This document shows positions 17,821 to 27,775 of a DNA stretch of 64,000 nt, piece by piece. Within the stretch, counting starts at the first letter, position 1, and every line of letters begins with the position of its first letter. The position numbers and the translations under genes were made by a program. The notes beneath the pieces were generated by a model. The model saw only the letters and a program-made list of their open reading frames with translations. It made no database searches and had not been told where the DNA came from. Source of the stretch: Pseudoscardovia radai (lineage in GTDB: Bacteria > Actinomycetota > Actinomycetes > Actinomycetales > Bifidobacteriaceae); NCBI RefSeq assembly GCF_002259605.1, contig NZ_MWWR01000012.1:1-64000 (forward strand), read 5' to 3'.

Positions 17821-20800
17821 TCAGGAGCGGCGGCCGGGCACCCACTCGAGGTCGTCGAGCAGCTGCTCCGTCCACGCGAGCACCTCCGACGAGCCCATCG
17901 GCTTGGAGCCCAAAGACCCCTGGAACGGCGAGGGCACGATGACGGTGTGCGTCACCGGGCGGTACTGCGTGCCGTGGTAGATGTGGATCATGCGCATGAG
18001 CTGCGAGTCACGCGGGTCAGCGCCCACCACGCGCACGGATCGGCCCTGCGCGATGATGTCGGTGATGCCCATGGCGCGCGCCCTGTTGCGCAGCTGCGCG
18101 ACGGCGAAGAGACTGTCGAGCGACTCGGGCAGCGCGCCGTAACGGTCGCGCAGCTCCTCGCGGATCTCGCGGAAATCGTCGTCGGTGCGCGCCTGCGCAA
18201 TCTCGCGGTACGCGTCGAGGCGCAGCTTGTCGGAGGAGATGTAATCGGTCGGGATCGACGCCTCCACGGGCAGCTCGATCGTGACGTTCGGTTCCTCCTC
18301 CTTGTCGGGCTCCTTGTAGTGCTCCACGGCGTCCGACACCATGCGCACGTACAGGTCGAAGCCGACGCCCTCGATATGGCCGGACTGCTCGCCGCCCAGC
18401 AGGTTGCCCGTGCCGCGGATCTCGAGGTCCTTCATGGCCACGTCGTAGCCGGCTCCGAGCGACGTGTTCTGCGCGATCGTGGCGAGACGGTCATGCGCGG
18501 TCTGCGTCATCGGACGCTCGGGGTCGTACAGGAAGTACGCGTAGGCGCGCTCGCGGCCGCGGCCCACGCGACCTCGTAGCTGGTGCAGCTGCGACAGGCC
18601 GAAGCGGTCGGCGCGGTCCACGATCAACGTGTTGGCGTTCGAGATATCGAGGCCGGTTTCAATGATCGTGGTGCACACGAGCACGTCGATGTCGCGGTGC
18701 CAGAAGTCGCGGATGACGGAATCCAGCTGCTTCTCCCCCATCTTGCCGTGCGCGATGCCGATATGCGCCTCGGGCACGAGCTCGGCGATATGCGCGGCCA
18801 CCTTCGAGATGTCCTGCACGCGGTTGTGCACGAAGAACACCTGGCCTCCGCGCAGCAGCTCGCGCTTGATGGCGGCGGCGACCTGCGCGTCCTCGTAGCG
18901 GCCCACGTAGGTCAGCACGGGCAGGCGGTCCTCGGGCGGCGTGGCGAGCGTCGACATCTCGCGGATGCCGGTGACGGCCATCTCGAGCGTGCGCGGGATC
19001 GGCGTGGCGGACAGCGACAGCACGTCCACGTTCGTGCGCAGGGCCTTGAGCGTCTCCTTGTGCTCGACGCCGAAGCGCTGCTCCTCGTCGATGATGACAA
19101 GTCCCAGGTCCTTGAACTTGATGGCGGGATTGAGCAGCTTATGCGTGCCGATCACGACGTCGACGGTGCCCTTGGCGAGCCCGTCGATGGTCTCGTTGAT
19201 CTCCTTGGCGCTCTGGAAGCGGCTCATCTGCGCCACGGTGACCGGGAAGCCCTCGTAGCGCTGGGAGAAGGTCTCGTAATGCTGCTGCACCAGAAGCGTG
19301 GTGGGCACGAGCACGGCCACCTGCTTGCCGTCCTGCACGGCCTTGAAGGCGGCGCGCACGGCGATCTCCGTCTTGCCGAAGCCCACGTCGCCGCAGATGA
19401 GGCGGTCCATCGGCACGGGCTTCTCCATGTCGGCCTTGACCTCGTCGATGGTGCGCAGCTGGTCGGGCGTCTCCTGGTACGGGAAGGCGTCCTCGAGCTC
19501 GCGCTGCCACGGCGTGTCGGGGCTGAAGGCGAAGCCCGGCGTGGACTGGCGCGCCGAGTAGAGCTTGACGAGGTCGTCGGCGATCTCCTTGACATGCTTG
19601 CGGGCGCGCGCTTTCGTGGCCGCCCAGTCGGAGCCGCCGAGCTTGTTGAGCTTGGGCTCGTCGGAGCCGATGTACTTGCTCACCTGGTCGAGCTGGTCGG
19701 TGGGGATGAACAGCTTGTCGGCGGGCGCGCCGCGGCGCGACGGGGCGTATTCGATGACGAGGTACTCGCGTTCGGCGCGGGAGGCGCCGGCGCCGACCAT
19801 GCGTTTCTGGAGCCCGAGGAAGCGGCCGATGCCGTGCTGCTCATGCACCACGTAGTCGCCGGCCTTGAGTTCCATAAGGTCGATGGCCTTGCGCCGGCGG
19901 GCCGGTGTGCGTTGCACGCCGGCGACGGAGCTGCGTCCCGTGATGTCGCGCTCGGTGAGCACGGCCAGGCCTGCGGATTCGTCGACGAAGCCGTCGATGG
20001 CGCGCGAGGGGATGTAGTCGACGCCGGTGACGAGGTCCTCGACGAAGGCGCGCTTGAGGCGCGACAGGGTTCCCTGCGCGGGCGCCGTGACGACGACGCG
20101 CATGCGCCGGTCGATAAGACCACGCACACCGGCGACGGCGCGGTCCTCTTCGCCGCGGTATTCCTGGGCGGGGCGTGCGTCGAGCCTGAGGCAGTCGGCG
20201 CCGCTGAAATCGGCGAACTGCCAGATATGGCGCTTCGGGGAACGCAGGCCTTCGACGGCGTCCTCGTAGCTCAGGAAGCTGGCCGAATCGAAGGTGATGG
20301 GCGCGCCGGAGCCGGCGGCCTCGGCGGCGACATGCCAGCTGGCCGCGAGGAATTCGTTCGCGGTCTGGGCCAGGTCGTCGGCGGCGCGGCGCAGACGCTC
20401 GGGATCCCACAGCATGACGGTGCACGATTCGTCGAACAGGCGCGAAACAGGGCGCAGATCGTCGACAAGCGCGGGCATAAGAGACTCCATGCCCTCCACG
20501 GGGATGGCGTTGGCGATGGACTCGAGCATGTCGTCGGCGTTCGCGATGGTGCCGACGAGGCTTTTCGCACGGGCGCGCACGGCGTCGGTCAGCTGCAGTT
20601 CGCGGCACGGCGTGGCCCATACGACGGGCACATCATCGCCGTAGGTGCGCTGGTCGGAGGCGTGGAACTCGCGGATGGAGTCGATGGTGTCGCCGAAGAA
20701 CTCGATGCGCACCGGATGCGGCGCCGTGGGCGGGAATACGTCGAGGATTCCGCCGCGCACGGCGAATTCGCCGCGGTCCATGACGAGGTCGGTGCGCGTG

Positions 20801-21387
20801 TAGGCGTTCTCGACGAGGCGGCGCTCGGCCTCGTCGAAAGGCATGTCGTCGTCGATGCGGAACACCAGGGGCTCGACGTCCTCGATGCCGGCCACGATGG
20901 GCTGGATGAGGGAGCGCACGGGCATGATGAGGATGCGGATCGGCGAAAACAGGCCGCTTCCCTGGCGCGGGTGGGCGAGGCGATAGAACACCGACATGCG
21001 CTGCGCCACGGTGTCGGCGCGCGGCGACAGGCGTTCGTGCGGCAGCGTCTCCCACGCCTCGAGCACGGCCACGTCCTGCGCCGGGCCGTCATACCACGAT
21101 CGCACGGAGCCGGCGATCTCGGCCGCGTCATGGCTCGAGGGCACGACGAGCACGACCTGCCCCGCGGCGGCGCGGGCCGCGACGATGGCGGGGCGCAGAC
21201 CGTCGGGCGCGTCGATCGGAAGGATTTCTCCCCCGCTGACGCCTTCGGGCAGGGAGTCGGCAAGTCCGGTGACGAGATGCCCGTAGGCGTCGTCGGAGTC
21301 GAGAAGCCCCAGAAGCGGGGCGAGGGAGCCATCGAGTCGCACCTGCGGCTGTTTCGATGCGCGGGAGGCCTTGCGCTCAGCGGCCAT
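17821..21387 (-). CDS. mfd: Transcription-repair coupling factor Mfd
   Basis: About 1188 aa, full family length. Mfd removes stalled RNA polymerase and recruits UvrA. The N-terminal UvrB-homology module is present (APHPVRIEFFGDTIDSIR), then the polymerase-interacting domain (GDYVVHEQHGIGRFLGL), the superfamily 2 translocase with Walker A CGDVGFGKTEIAVRAAFKA and box II IIDEEQRFGVEHKE, motif VI (HQLRGRVGRGRERAY), and the C-terminal TRCF domain. The start ATG at 21387 follows AGGAG. Its start overlaps the end of pth by 11 bases, so pth and mfd are co-transcribed and probably translationally coupled. Confidence 0.97.
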   Translation of the reverse strand: MAAERKASRASKQPQVRLDGSLAPLLGLLDSDDAYGHLVTGLADSLPEGVSGGEILPIDAPDGLRPAIVAARAAAGQVVLVVPSSHDAAEIAGSVRSWYDGPAQDVAVLEAWETLPHERLSPRADTVAQRMSVFYRLAHPRQGSGLFSPIRILIMPVRSLIQPIVAGIEDVEPLVFRIDDDMPFDEAERRLVENAYTRTDLVMDRGEFAVRGGILDVFPPTAPHPVRIEFFGDTIDSIREFHASDQRTYGDDVPVVWATPCRELQLTDAVRARAKSLVGTIANADDMLESIANAIPVEGMESLMPALVDDLRPVSRLFDESCTVMLWDPERLRRAADDLAQTANEFLAASWHVAAEAAGSGAPITFDSASFLSYEDAVEGLRSPKRHIWQFADFSGADCLRLDARPAQEYRGEEDRAVAGVRGLIDRRMRVVVTAPAQGTLSRLKRAFVEDLVTGVDYIPSRAIDGFVDESAGLAVLTERDITGRSSVAGVQRTPARRRKAIDLMELKAGDYVVHEQHGIGRFLGLQKRMVGAGASRAEREYLVIEYAPSRRGAPADKLFIPTDQLDQVSKYIGSDEPKLNKLGGSDWAATKARARKHVKEIADDLVKLYSARQSTPGFAFSPDTPWQRELEDAFPYQETPDQLRTIDEVKADMEKPVPMDRLICGDVGFGKTEIAVRAAFKAVQDGKQVAVLVPTTLLVQQHYETFSQRYEGFPVTVAQMSRFQSAKEINETIDGLAKGTVDVVIGTHKLLNPAIKFKDLGLVIIDEEQRFGVEHKETLKALRTNVDVLSLSATPIPRTLEMAVTGIREMSTLATPPEDRLPVLTYVGRYEDAQVAAAIKRELLRGGQVFFVHNRVQDISKVAAHIAELVPEAHIGIAHGKMGEKQLDSVIRDFWHRDIDVLVCTTIIETGLDISNANTLIVDRADRFGLSQLHQLRGRVGRGRERAYAYFLYDPERPMTQTAHDRLATIAQNTSLGAGYDVAMKDLEIRGTGNLLGGEQSGHIEGVGFDLYVRMVSDAVEHYKEPDKEEEPNVTIELPVEASIPTDYISSDKLRLDAYREIAQARTDDDFREIREELRDRYGALPESLDSLFAVAQLRNRARAMGITDIIAQGRSVRVVGADPRDSQLMRMIHIYHGTQYRPVTHTVIVPSPFQGSLGSKPMGSSEVLAWTEQLLDDLEWVPGRRS

Positions 21388-21976
21388 TGAAACGCTCCTG
21401 CGCGGCGTTCAGTCCGTCGAAGATGATGGTTTCGGCCGCGTCCGCCCCGTCGGCGAGGAAATCGTCGAGCTCCTTGCGCTGCGAGCCATTGAAGCCACCC
21501 AGCACCCAGTCGATCGTGTTCTGGTGGGCGTTGGCGCCGCGCGCGGCATGCCCCACGCCGAGGCGCACGCGCGCGTACTTGTTCGTGCCGAGCGAGCGGT
21601 CGATTGACTTGATGCCGTTGTGGCCGCCGGCGGAGCCGCCCGCCTTGACCTTGATGCGTCCGAAGTCAAGGTCCATGTCATCGTGGATCACCACGATATG
21701 CTCGGCGGGGATCTCGTAATACGCGCTGATGGAGGCCACCGCGTCGCCGGATGCGTTCATATAGGTCAGCGGCTTGGCAAGGAAGAACTTGCGCGTGCCG
21801 CCGCCGAGGCTCATGACGCCTTTGCCCAGCATGGCCAGGCCTTTGTGGTCGGAGAAGCTCACGGACCACCTTTCGGCGAGCACGTCGGCGCACATGAAGC
21901 CCATGTTGTGGCGCGTGCCCTCGTACTTCTTCCCCGGATTGCCCAGTCCTGCGATCAGCCAGAAATCGGATGCCAT
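21377..21976 (-). CDS. pth: Peptidyl-tRNA hydrolase
   Basis: About 199 aa. It releases peptides from prematurely dissociated peptidyl-tRNA. Conserved parts: LIAGLGNPGKKYEGTRHNMGF with the catalytic His, LAKPLTYMNASGDAV, VVIHDDMDLDFGRIKVKAGG and HNGIKSIDRSLGTNKYARVRLG. The ATG at 21976 is chosen because GGGGAAG precedes it; the longer open frame upstream has no site. Its stop lies inside the first codons of mfd. Confidence 0.95.
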   Translation of the reverse strand: MASDFWLIAGLGNPGKKYEGTRHNMGFMCADVLAERWSVSFSDHKGLAMLGKGVMSLGGGTRKFFLAKPLTYMNASGDAVASISAYYEIPAEHIVVIHDDMDLDFGRIKVKAGGSAGGHNGIKSIDRSLGTNKYARVRLGVGHAARGANAHQNTIDWVLGGFNGSQRKELDDFLADGADAAETIIFDGLNAAQERFNGR

Positions 21977-22122
21977 GCTTCCCCGCCTTCGTCCGCGCGC
22001 CGCGCGCGCCTGTCGGTGCCGTTCGATACGGCATCGAGATAACTCCAACGGCTCGACTTTACCGCGGTCGGCGCATGGTGCGGAAGGCGTTCAGCGGCGG
22101 GCGAAGGCGGCAGGCCTGGCGT

Positions 22123-23373
22123 TCAGGCGGCGGCGCCGACGGGCTCCTGCTCGCCCACGATGGGCACGCCGAGCTTGGCCGGCAGATTCGCCAGCTCGCC
22201 CTTGACATCTCCCCCGCGCCCCGCGGCGCCGGCGGCGAGCGCGCGGTCGAGGTCGGCCAGCAGGTCGCGCACGTCCTCGATGCCCACCGACAGGCGGATA
22301 AGGCCGTCGGTGATGCCGATCTTGAGGCGTTCCTCGCGCGGCAGCTCGAAATGCGTCATGCGGCTGGGCAGCTCGGCGAGCGATTCGACGGCGCCCAGCG
22401 AAACGGCGAGGCGGAAGAGGCGGAAGGCGTTAAGCACCACCACCGGGTCGACGAGGTCCTCGTCCACCTCAAAGGAGAGCACGCCGCCGAATCCGCGCAG
22501 CTCGCGCGCCGCCAGCTCATGGCCGGGGTCGGAGGCCAGGCCCGGGTAATGCACGGCCGTGACGCCCGGGTGCGCCTCGAGATGCTCGGCGATGCGCTGG
22601 GCGTTCTCCTGCTGGCGGTCGATGCGCAGCGCGAGCGTCTGGATGCCGCGGCGCACGGCGTCGGATTCCTGCGGCGGCAGGACGCCGCCCAGCCGGTTCT
22701 GCGCGTAGTACAGGCGGTCTGCGAGCTCCTCGCTGCCGACGACGGCGACGCCCGCGATGACGTCGGAATGCCCGGCGAGGTACTTCGTGGCGGAATGCAG
22801 CACGATGTCGGCGCCCAGATCGAGCGGGTTCTGCAGATAGGGCGAGACGAAGGTGTTGTCGACGATGGTGATGGCGCCGGCCTCGCGCGCCAGGCCCGCA
22901 AGCGCCGCGACGTCGTTGACGCGCAGCAGCGGGTTCGTCAGGGTTTCGAAATACAGCGCCTTGACATCGTCCTGCGCGAGGGCTGCGCGCACGGCGTCGA
23001 GGTCCTGCGTGTCGACCACCGTGAAGAGCAGGCCCCAGCGGTGGAAAAACTCGTTGACCTGCGAATAGGTGCCGCCGTAGATGTTGTCTCCCACCACGAT
23101 GCGGTCGCCGGGCTTGAAGATCGACAGCGTGGCGTGGATGGCGGCCAGGCCGGAGGCGAAGGCGAAGCCGCGCACGCCGTGTTCGAGCTGCGCCACCTGG
23201 CGCTCGAGGAACTCGCGCGTGGGGTTTCCGGAGCGTGCGTAGTCCCATCGGGGCATGGAGTCCACCGATTCGAAGGCGAATGTCGATGAGTTGTAGATGG
23301 GCGGGTTCACCGCTCCGGTTGCGTTGTCATGCACGGGAACCCCGTGGACGAGCTGTGTGGAGAAATACGACAT
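22123..23373 (-). CDS. Cystathionine gamma-synthase/lyase family PLP enzyme
   Basis: About 416 aa, Cys/Met metabolism PLP family. Motifs: YARSGNPTREFLERQVAQLE, GDNIYGGTYSQ, the cofactor Asp in IVDNTFVSPYLQNPLDLGAD, the Schiff-base Lys in LHSATKYLAGHSD, and the C-terminal LPREERLKIGITDGLIRLSVG. It could be a cystathionine gamma-lyase, gamma-synthase or homocysteine-degrading lyase; these cannot be separated by eye. The start ATG has CGAGGAGG upstream. It is a single gene with a ~158-base upstream region in which I see no SAM or T-box riboswitch. A related sulfhydrylase (MetY type) lies at the window end. Confidence 0.9.
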   Translation of the reverse strand: MSYFSTQLVHGVPVHDNATGAVNPPIYNSSTFAFESVDSMPRWDYARSGNPTREFLERQVAQLEHGVRGFAFASGLAAIHATLSIFKPGDRIVVGDNIYGGTYSQVNEFFHRWGLLFTVVDTQDLDAVRAALAQDDVKALYFETLTNPLLRVNDVAALAGLAREAGAITIVDNTFVSPYLQNPLDLGADIVLHSATKYLAGHSDVIAGVAVVGSEELADRLYYAQNRLGGVLPPQESDAVRRGIQTLALRIDRQQENAQRIAEHLEAHPGVTAVHYPGLASDPGHELAARELRGFGGVLSFEVDEDLVDPVVVLNAFRLFRLAVSLGAVESLAELPSRMTHFELPREERLKIGITDGLIRLSVGIEDVRDLLADLDRALAAGAAGRGGDVKGELANLPAKLGVPIVGEQEPVGAAA

Positions 23374-23531
23374 GGGTGCACCTCCTCGGTGGCGTCAGAC
23401 GTTTGCGTTATGCGTCGTATGCGCGGGTTTCGCGCGACGCCTTCCACCCTAGGAGGCGCGGACGGCCGGCGGGCCGCCGCGTTATGCGTGTCGTCGATAG
23501 TGCGTTCAAAAGGGCGGTCGATAACAGACCG

Positions 23532-24098
23532 TCAACACCGGCCGGCCGCAGGCCGCTCCCCCTGCACGCCCTGGACCGGCCGCAGTTCCTTATACCAGTA
23601 CTGCACGTCGAGGGTGCGGCCGGCGTTGTGGATGGCGCCGGGCAACAGGCCGAAACGCGTGAAGCCGAAGGACCGCATGAGGGCGAGCGAGCCGGCATTG
23701 GGGCTGAACACGCAGCTGACGGCTTTCTCGTACCCCAGGCGCGCGGCGGTGTCAAGCAGCCAGGAGACGAGGAGGCGCCCGGCGCCGCGGCCGCGCCAGT
23801 AGGAGCCGATGTAATAGCTGATCTCCACGATGGCGTCGTATCCGGCGCGCGGACGGTAGCGGCTCAGCGAACCGAAGCCGACGGTCTGCCCGCCCAGACG
23901 CACCACGACGACGGGATACCGCGAGCGCGGGGCGTGCCGTTCGAGCCATTCGCGGCGCTGCTCGGCGCTGCGCTCGTCGACGTCGGAGGTGGAGATGCCG
24001 TCGCGGATGGCCTCGTTGTAGATGCTCGTGATGGCGTGGATGTCGCTGACGCGCGCGTCGCGAATCGTGAAGCCGCCTGTGGTACCGTTGTCCGCCAT
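23532..24098 (-). CDS. GNAT N-acetyltransferase (phosphinothricin acetyltransferase-like)
   Basis: About 188 aa. The ATG at 24098 is preceded by AGGAGG with 8-base spacing. The fold elements are IRDARVSDIHAITSIYNEAI, ISYYIGSYWRGRGAGRLLVSWL with the acetyl-CoA pyrophosphate loop (RGRGAG), and VFSPNAGSLALMRSFGF. The layout matches the Pat/Bar and YncA group, which acetylate amino groups of small molecules such as L-amino acid analogues or methionine sulfoximine. The true substrate cannot be told. Confidence 0.85.
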   Translation of the reverse strand: MADNGTTGGFTIRDARVSDIHAITSIYNEAIRDGISTSDVDERSAEQRREWLERHAPRSRYPVVVVRLGGQTVGFGSLSRYRPRAGYDAIVEISYYIGSYWRGRGAGRLLVSWLLDTAARLGYEKAVSCVFSPNAGSLALMRSFGFTRFGLLPGAIHNAGRTLDVQYWYKELRPVQGVQGERPAAGRC

Positions 24099-24213
24099 GC
24101 GCCGAACCTCCTGCCCGTCGGCCGCGGGTGCGCCGCCACCCATATCGAAGGCGTGTCGGCCGCGGTCCCGTTCCCATGTGCCTGTTGCGTGTTCCTGTTC
24201 TGTGCCCGATTGT

Positions 24214-24259
24214 AGCGCCGCCCCATGCGTCCTGCGATGGGACGGCATGGGGCGGCGCT
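24214..24259 (-). terminator. Long hairpin terminator after the UPF0182 gene
   Basis: AGCGCCGCCCCATGC and GCATGGGGCGGCGCT are perfect 15-bp arms with a 16-base loop, about 55 bases beyond the UPF0182 stop. There is no strong T-run, so it is partly inferred from position. Confidence 0.7.
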
Positions 24260-24315
24260 GAATAGGCGGGGCGGCATAGGCGGGCATGATGCCTCGCGCT
24301 ATGGCGCGGCCGACC

Positions 24316-27300
24316 TTACGATGCCGAGGACGAGGATGACGGGCTTGAGGCGGCGCCGGACGATGCGGCGTCCGACGACGAGCCCTCGAGCGCGTTCCCT
24401 TGCTCAGTGGCGGTGGCGAGCGCGTCCTTGAGACGCTGCTGGGCCTCGCCGTAGGCCGCCCAGTCGCCGTTCTTCATGGCCTGCTCGGAATCCTGCATGG
24501 CCTGGTTCGCGTCGTCAAGCGCTTTCCTCAACGTGCCCGAATCGCTCGACGCACCCGACGCGCCGGAGGACTGAGGCGTGTCGGAGGCGCCGGACTGGCC
24601 CGTCTGCCCCGTCGAGCCCGTGTCACCTCCCGACGAGCCCGAGGACCCGGACGAACCGGTCGAATCCACGCCGTCGGCCTGGTCCGCGTCGCCGGCGCTC
24701 GCACCCGAGTCGCCGCCGAACACCTGGTCCAGCGCCTCGTCGAGCGTGTCGGCGAAGCCCACCTGGTCGCCGAAGGCCACGAGCACCTTCTTGAGCAGGG
24801 GGTAGCTCGTCGTGCCGTTGGACTTCACGTACACGGGCTGCACGTACACGAGGCCACCGCCGATGGGCAGCGTGAGCAGATTGCCGCGATCGATGCTCGT
24901 GTCTCCCTGCTGCAGGAGGTTGAGCTCCTTCGACACGTCGGCGTCGGCGTTGAAGTTGTTCTGCGCTTGGCCGGGGCCAGGCACGTTCGAGTTCTTCGGC
25001 AGCTCGAGCAGGCGAATCGTGCCGTAGTTGGGGCCCACCACGCCCGTCTCGCTTCCCGCGTCGGAATCGACGGAGAGGAAGCCGGTGAGAATCTCGCGCG
25101 TCGACGTGCCCGCCGGGATATACGTGCTGGTCAGCGAGAACGTGGGCTGGTCCATGCCCGCCGTCTGGAGCGTCAGATAGTACGGCGGCTGGAGCACGCC
25201 CTGCTGCTTCTCGGCGTCGGATTCCGTCGGGTCGGTCGGCGTCTGCCAGAAATCCTCGCCGGAGAAGAACTCGCTGGCGTTCGTCACATGGTAGGTGGCC
25301 AGCAGGGAGCGCTGTACCTTGAACAGGCCCTCCGGATAGCGCAGGTGGCTCATAAGGTCGCCGCTGATGGCGCGGATCGGCTTGTACTGGTTGGGGAACA
25401 CGCCCTCCCACGCCTTGAGCACCGGATCATCCGGGTTCCATGCGTACAGGTCCACGCTGCCGTCGTAGGCGTCGACGACGGCCTTGACGGAGTTGCGCAT
25501 GTAGTTGACGGTCTCGGACTGCAGCGAGGTGACGCTCGAGGATTCCGTCGTCACGGAATCGGTGGTGACGGAGGCGAGGTCCACGCTCTGGCTGTACGGG
25601 TAGTCGCTCGACGTGGTGTACGCGTCGACGATCCACTTGACGCGCCCGTCCACCACCGCCGGGTACACGCGTCCGTCGAGCGTGAGGTACGGGGCCACTT
25701 TCTTCACGCGCTCCGACGGATTGCGGTAGTACAGGATCTGCGAGGCGGAGTTCACGCGGTCCGAGAAGAAGATCTGGTCGGTGCCGAAGCGGATCGAGTA
25801 CAGCAGCTTGGTCAGCGGGTTGCTCACCTTCGGCCCGCCGTCGCCCTGGAAGGTGGTGGTCACGCCGCTGGAGCCCGACGGGTAGTCGAATTCCCAGCTG
25901 GCGGACGTGTCGGAACCCACGATGGAGTAGTCCGGCGCGTTCGGCGAGAAGTAGATGCGCGGCTCGTAGGCCTGCGTGTCGGTCAGCTCGCCGGTGGTGG
26001 GGATGTTCTGCTCGAAGAAGCGCGGCTGGCCGTCGGCCGTGATCTTGTTGCCGTAGGCCGCCACGATGCCGTAGCCGTGCGTGTACACGGTGTGGTCGTT
26101 GACCCAGTTGCGGTTGTCGTTGCCCGCGAGGTTGAGCTCGCGCGCCGCAATGACGGTGTCCTGGCTATGCCCGTCGATCGAGTACTTGTCGACGGCGAGT
26201 GTGTCGGCGAACGAGTAGTACTGCTTGGACTGCTGCAGCTGCTTGAAGGTCGGCGAGACGATCTGCGGGTCGAGCAGGCGGATCTGCGCCGTGGTCTCCG
26301 CGTCGGCCGACAGGGCGCCGGCCGCGCCCTGAGTGGAGGCATCGTAGTCGCTGAGCGTCACGGTGTCGATGCCGAAGGCCGAGCGCGTCGCGTCGATGTT
26401 GCGCTGGATGTACTCGGCCTCGAGCTCCTGCGCGTTCGGGCTGACGCGGAAGCGCGAGAGCACGGCCGGGTAGATGCCCGAGCCGATAAGCGCGATGACG
26501 AGGGAGGCGGCGATGACGATGACGGGCGTGCGCCACGCGCGCAGGGCCTCGCGCGCCGAGGTGTGCACGGCGTCCGAGCGGAATGCGTCGGAGGTCATGA
26601 CCCACACGCCGATGATGATGCCGCCCACGAGCATGACGCCGGCCATGGCGAAGTCCATGGGGATCGTGGCGTGCACCGTCGTGTACGACGCGCCGTCGAA
26701 ACGCGAACCCGCGTCATGCAGATGCGAGAACGCGTCGAGCGTGCGGGAAACGGCGAGCATGACGCCGCCGAGGATAACCCACACGCCGATCTGGCGGCTG
26801 GCGCGGCGCGTGACGTCGAAGATCCCGCGTCCGCGCGTCGGCATCGTGAATCGTATGCCGCCGACCACCACATGCATGCCGATGCTCACCACGAGACCCA
26901 GGAACACCAGGGCAACGAGCGCCTGCACGATGAGGCGCAGGCCGGGCAGCACGAACACGTAGAAGCCGTTGTCGATGCCGAACTGCGGATCCGCCGCGCC
27001 GAAGGACTGCGCGTGGAACAGCAGCACGATCTGCGACCAATCCACGAAGAAGCGCGAGCCGACGAACACGGCGATGACGAGCGCCACCACCAGCGCCGTA
27101 CGGCGGGCCGTCTTCGTGGTCACGCCGGCGCGCATCTCGAGCACACCGTCGTCGCCCGTGCGGTAATGCACGCCGTCGGGACCGTCCGGGCGCACGCCGA
27201 TGGCGCGCCATGCGGCGAAGTACGTGATGCCGAACGCGAGCACGGCGTAGGCGACCCACAGGCCCACCTTGATGCCCAGCTGCGTCCAGATCACCGAGGC

Positions 27301-27591
27301 GTAGCCCACCTGCGAGTACCACATGACCTCGGTGACGAAGCGCGAGAGCAGCACGAAAAGAAGCGCAACGGCGAGGATGACCGCGACGATGACGCCGGAC
27401 ACCCGGCGCGCCGTACCCCCGCGCGAGGCGGCGTCGCCGTCGCCGATGCGCTTGCGGCCGCGCCCGCTGCCGGTGCCGTCGCCGTCATGTCCGCCGTCGC
27501 CGTCATCGTCAGACGGCGATCCGCCGAACCCGTTGCCCTGAAAGCCCGCGGGAAAACGCAGGCCGGTGAAATCCCAGAAGTTATTCGACAT
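24316..27591 (-). CDS. UPF0182 (COG1615) family large membrane protein
   Basis: About 1091 aa. The N-terminus MSNNFWDFTGLRFP is followed by about 70 polar residues and seven membrane helices over residues ~65-400 (for example VIVAVILAVALLFVLLSRF and YLSQ-free segments around VIWTQLGIKVGLWVAYAVLA). A large extracytoplasmic domain has the family blocks YPAVLSRFRVSPNAQELEAE, TVYTHGYGIVAAYGN and YLTLDGRVYPAVVDG. The last 170 residues are Gly/Ser/Asp-rich and disordered, with a final Gln/Ala helix. The family is widespread in actinobacteria and has no established function. The start codon has no clear ribosome binding site. Confidence 0.9.
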   Translation of the reverse strand: MSNNFWDFTGLRFPAGFQGNGFGGSPSDDDGDGGHDGDGTGSGRGRKRIGDGDAASRGGTARRVSGVIVAVILAVALLFVLLSRFVTEVMWYSQVGYASVIWTQLGIKVGLWVAYAVLAFGITYFAAWRAIGVRPDGPDGVHYRTGDDGVLEMRAGVTTKTARRTALVVALVIAVFVGSRFFVDWSQIVLLFHAQSFGAADPQFGIDNGFYVFVLPGLRLIVQALVALVFLGLVVSIGMHVVVGGIRFTMPTRGRGIFDVTRRASRQIGVWVILGGVMLAVSRTLDAFSHLHDAGSRFDGASYTTVHATIPMDFAMAGVMLVGGIIIGVWVMTSDAFRSDAVHTSAREALRAWRTPVIVIAASLVIALIGSGIYPAVLSRFRVSPNAQELEAEYIQRNIDATRSAFGIDTVTLSDYDASTQGAAGALSADAETTAQIRLLDPQIVSPTFKQLQQSKQYYSFADTLAVDKYSIDGHSQDTVIAARELNLAGNDNRNWVNDHTVYTHGYGIVAAYGNKITADGQPRFFEQNIPTTGELTDTQAYEPRIYFSPNAPDYSIVGSDTSASWEFDYPSGSSGVTTTFQGDGGPKVSNPLTKLLYSIRFGTDQIFFSDRVNSASQILYYRNPSERVKKVAPYLTLDGRVYPAVVDGRVKWIVDAYTTSSDYPYSQSVDLASVTTDSVTTESSSVTSLQSETVNYMRNSVKAVVDAYDGSVDLYAWNPDDPVLKAWEGVFPNQYKPIRAISGDLMSHLRYPEGLFKVQRSLLATYHVTNASEFFSGEDFWQTPTDPTESDAEKQQGVLQPPYYLTLQTAGMDQPTFSLTSTYIPAGTSTREILTGFLSVDSDAGSETGVVGPNYGTIRLLELPKNSNVPGPGQAQNNFNADADVSKELNLLQQGDTSIDRGNLLTLPIGGGLVYVQPVYVKSNGTTSYPLLKKVLVAFGDQVGFADTLDEALDQVFGGDSGASAGDADQADGVDSTGSSGSSGSSGGDTGSTGQTGQSGASDTPQSSGASGASSDSGTLRKALDDANQAMQDSEQAMKNGDWAAYGEAQQRLKDALATATEQGNALEGSSSDAASSGAASSPSSSSSAS

Positions 27592-27692
27592 ATCGTCAGC
27601 TTACACAACGGACGCCGACCACTCCCGGAGCGAAATCTCCCCCACGATTTCCTGGCACCGTGCACGAATACCGCGCACGAATACCGCGCGCG

Positions 27693-27728
27693 AAAAATGC
27701 GGCCGGGGCGCAACGCCCCCGGCCGCAT
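27693..27728 (-). terminator. Rho-independent terminator of the glu operon
   Basis: On the minus strand GCGGCCGGGG and CCCCGGCCGC form the stem and ATTTTTC follows. It lies about 50 bases after the last permease gene and before the UPF0182 gene. Confidence 0.85.
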
Positions 27729-27775
27729 ATGGATCCGCACGGCGCAATCCGCCGCCGCGCGTTATCCGCCGCGCG

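Noticed and set aside
18583-21390. Open frame of over 900 codons on the plus strand opposite mfd
   Set aside because: It mirrors a clear mfd gene in a GC-rich genome. Its protein is rich in Gly/His/Ala/Val without motifs, which is typical of antisense shadows.
23374-23531. Possible SAM or T-box leader upstream of the trans-sulfuration gene
   Set aside because: No recognisable core motifs and the region is short; only a ribosome binding site was seen.
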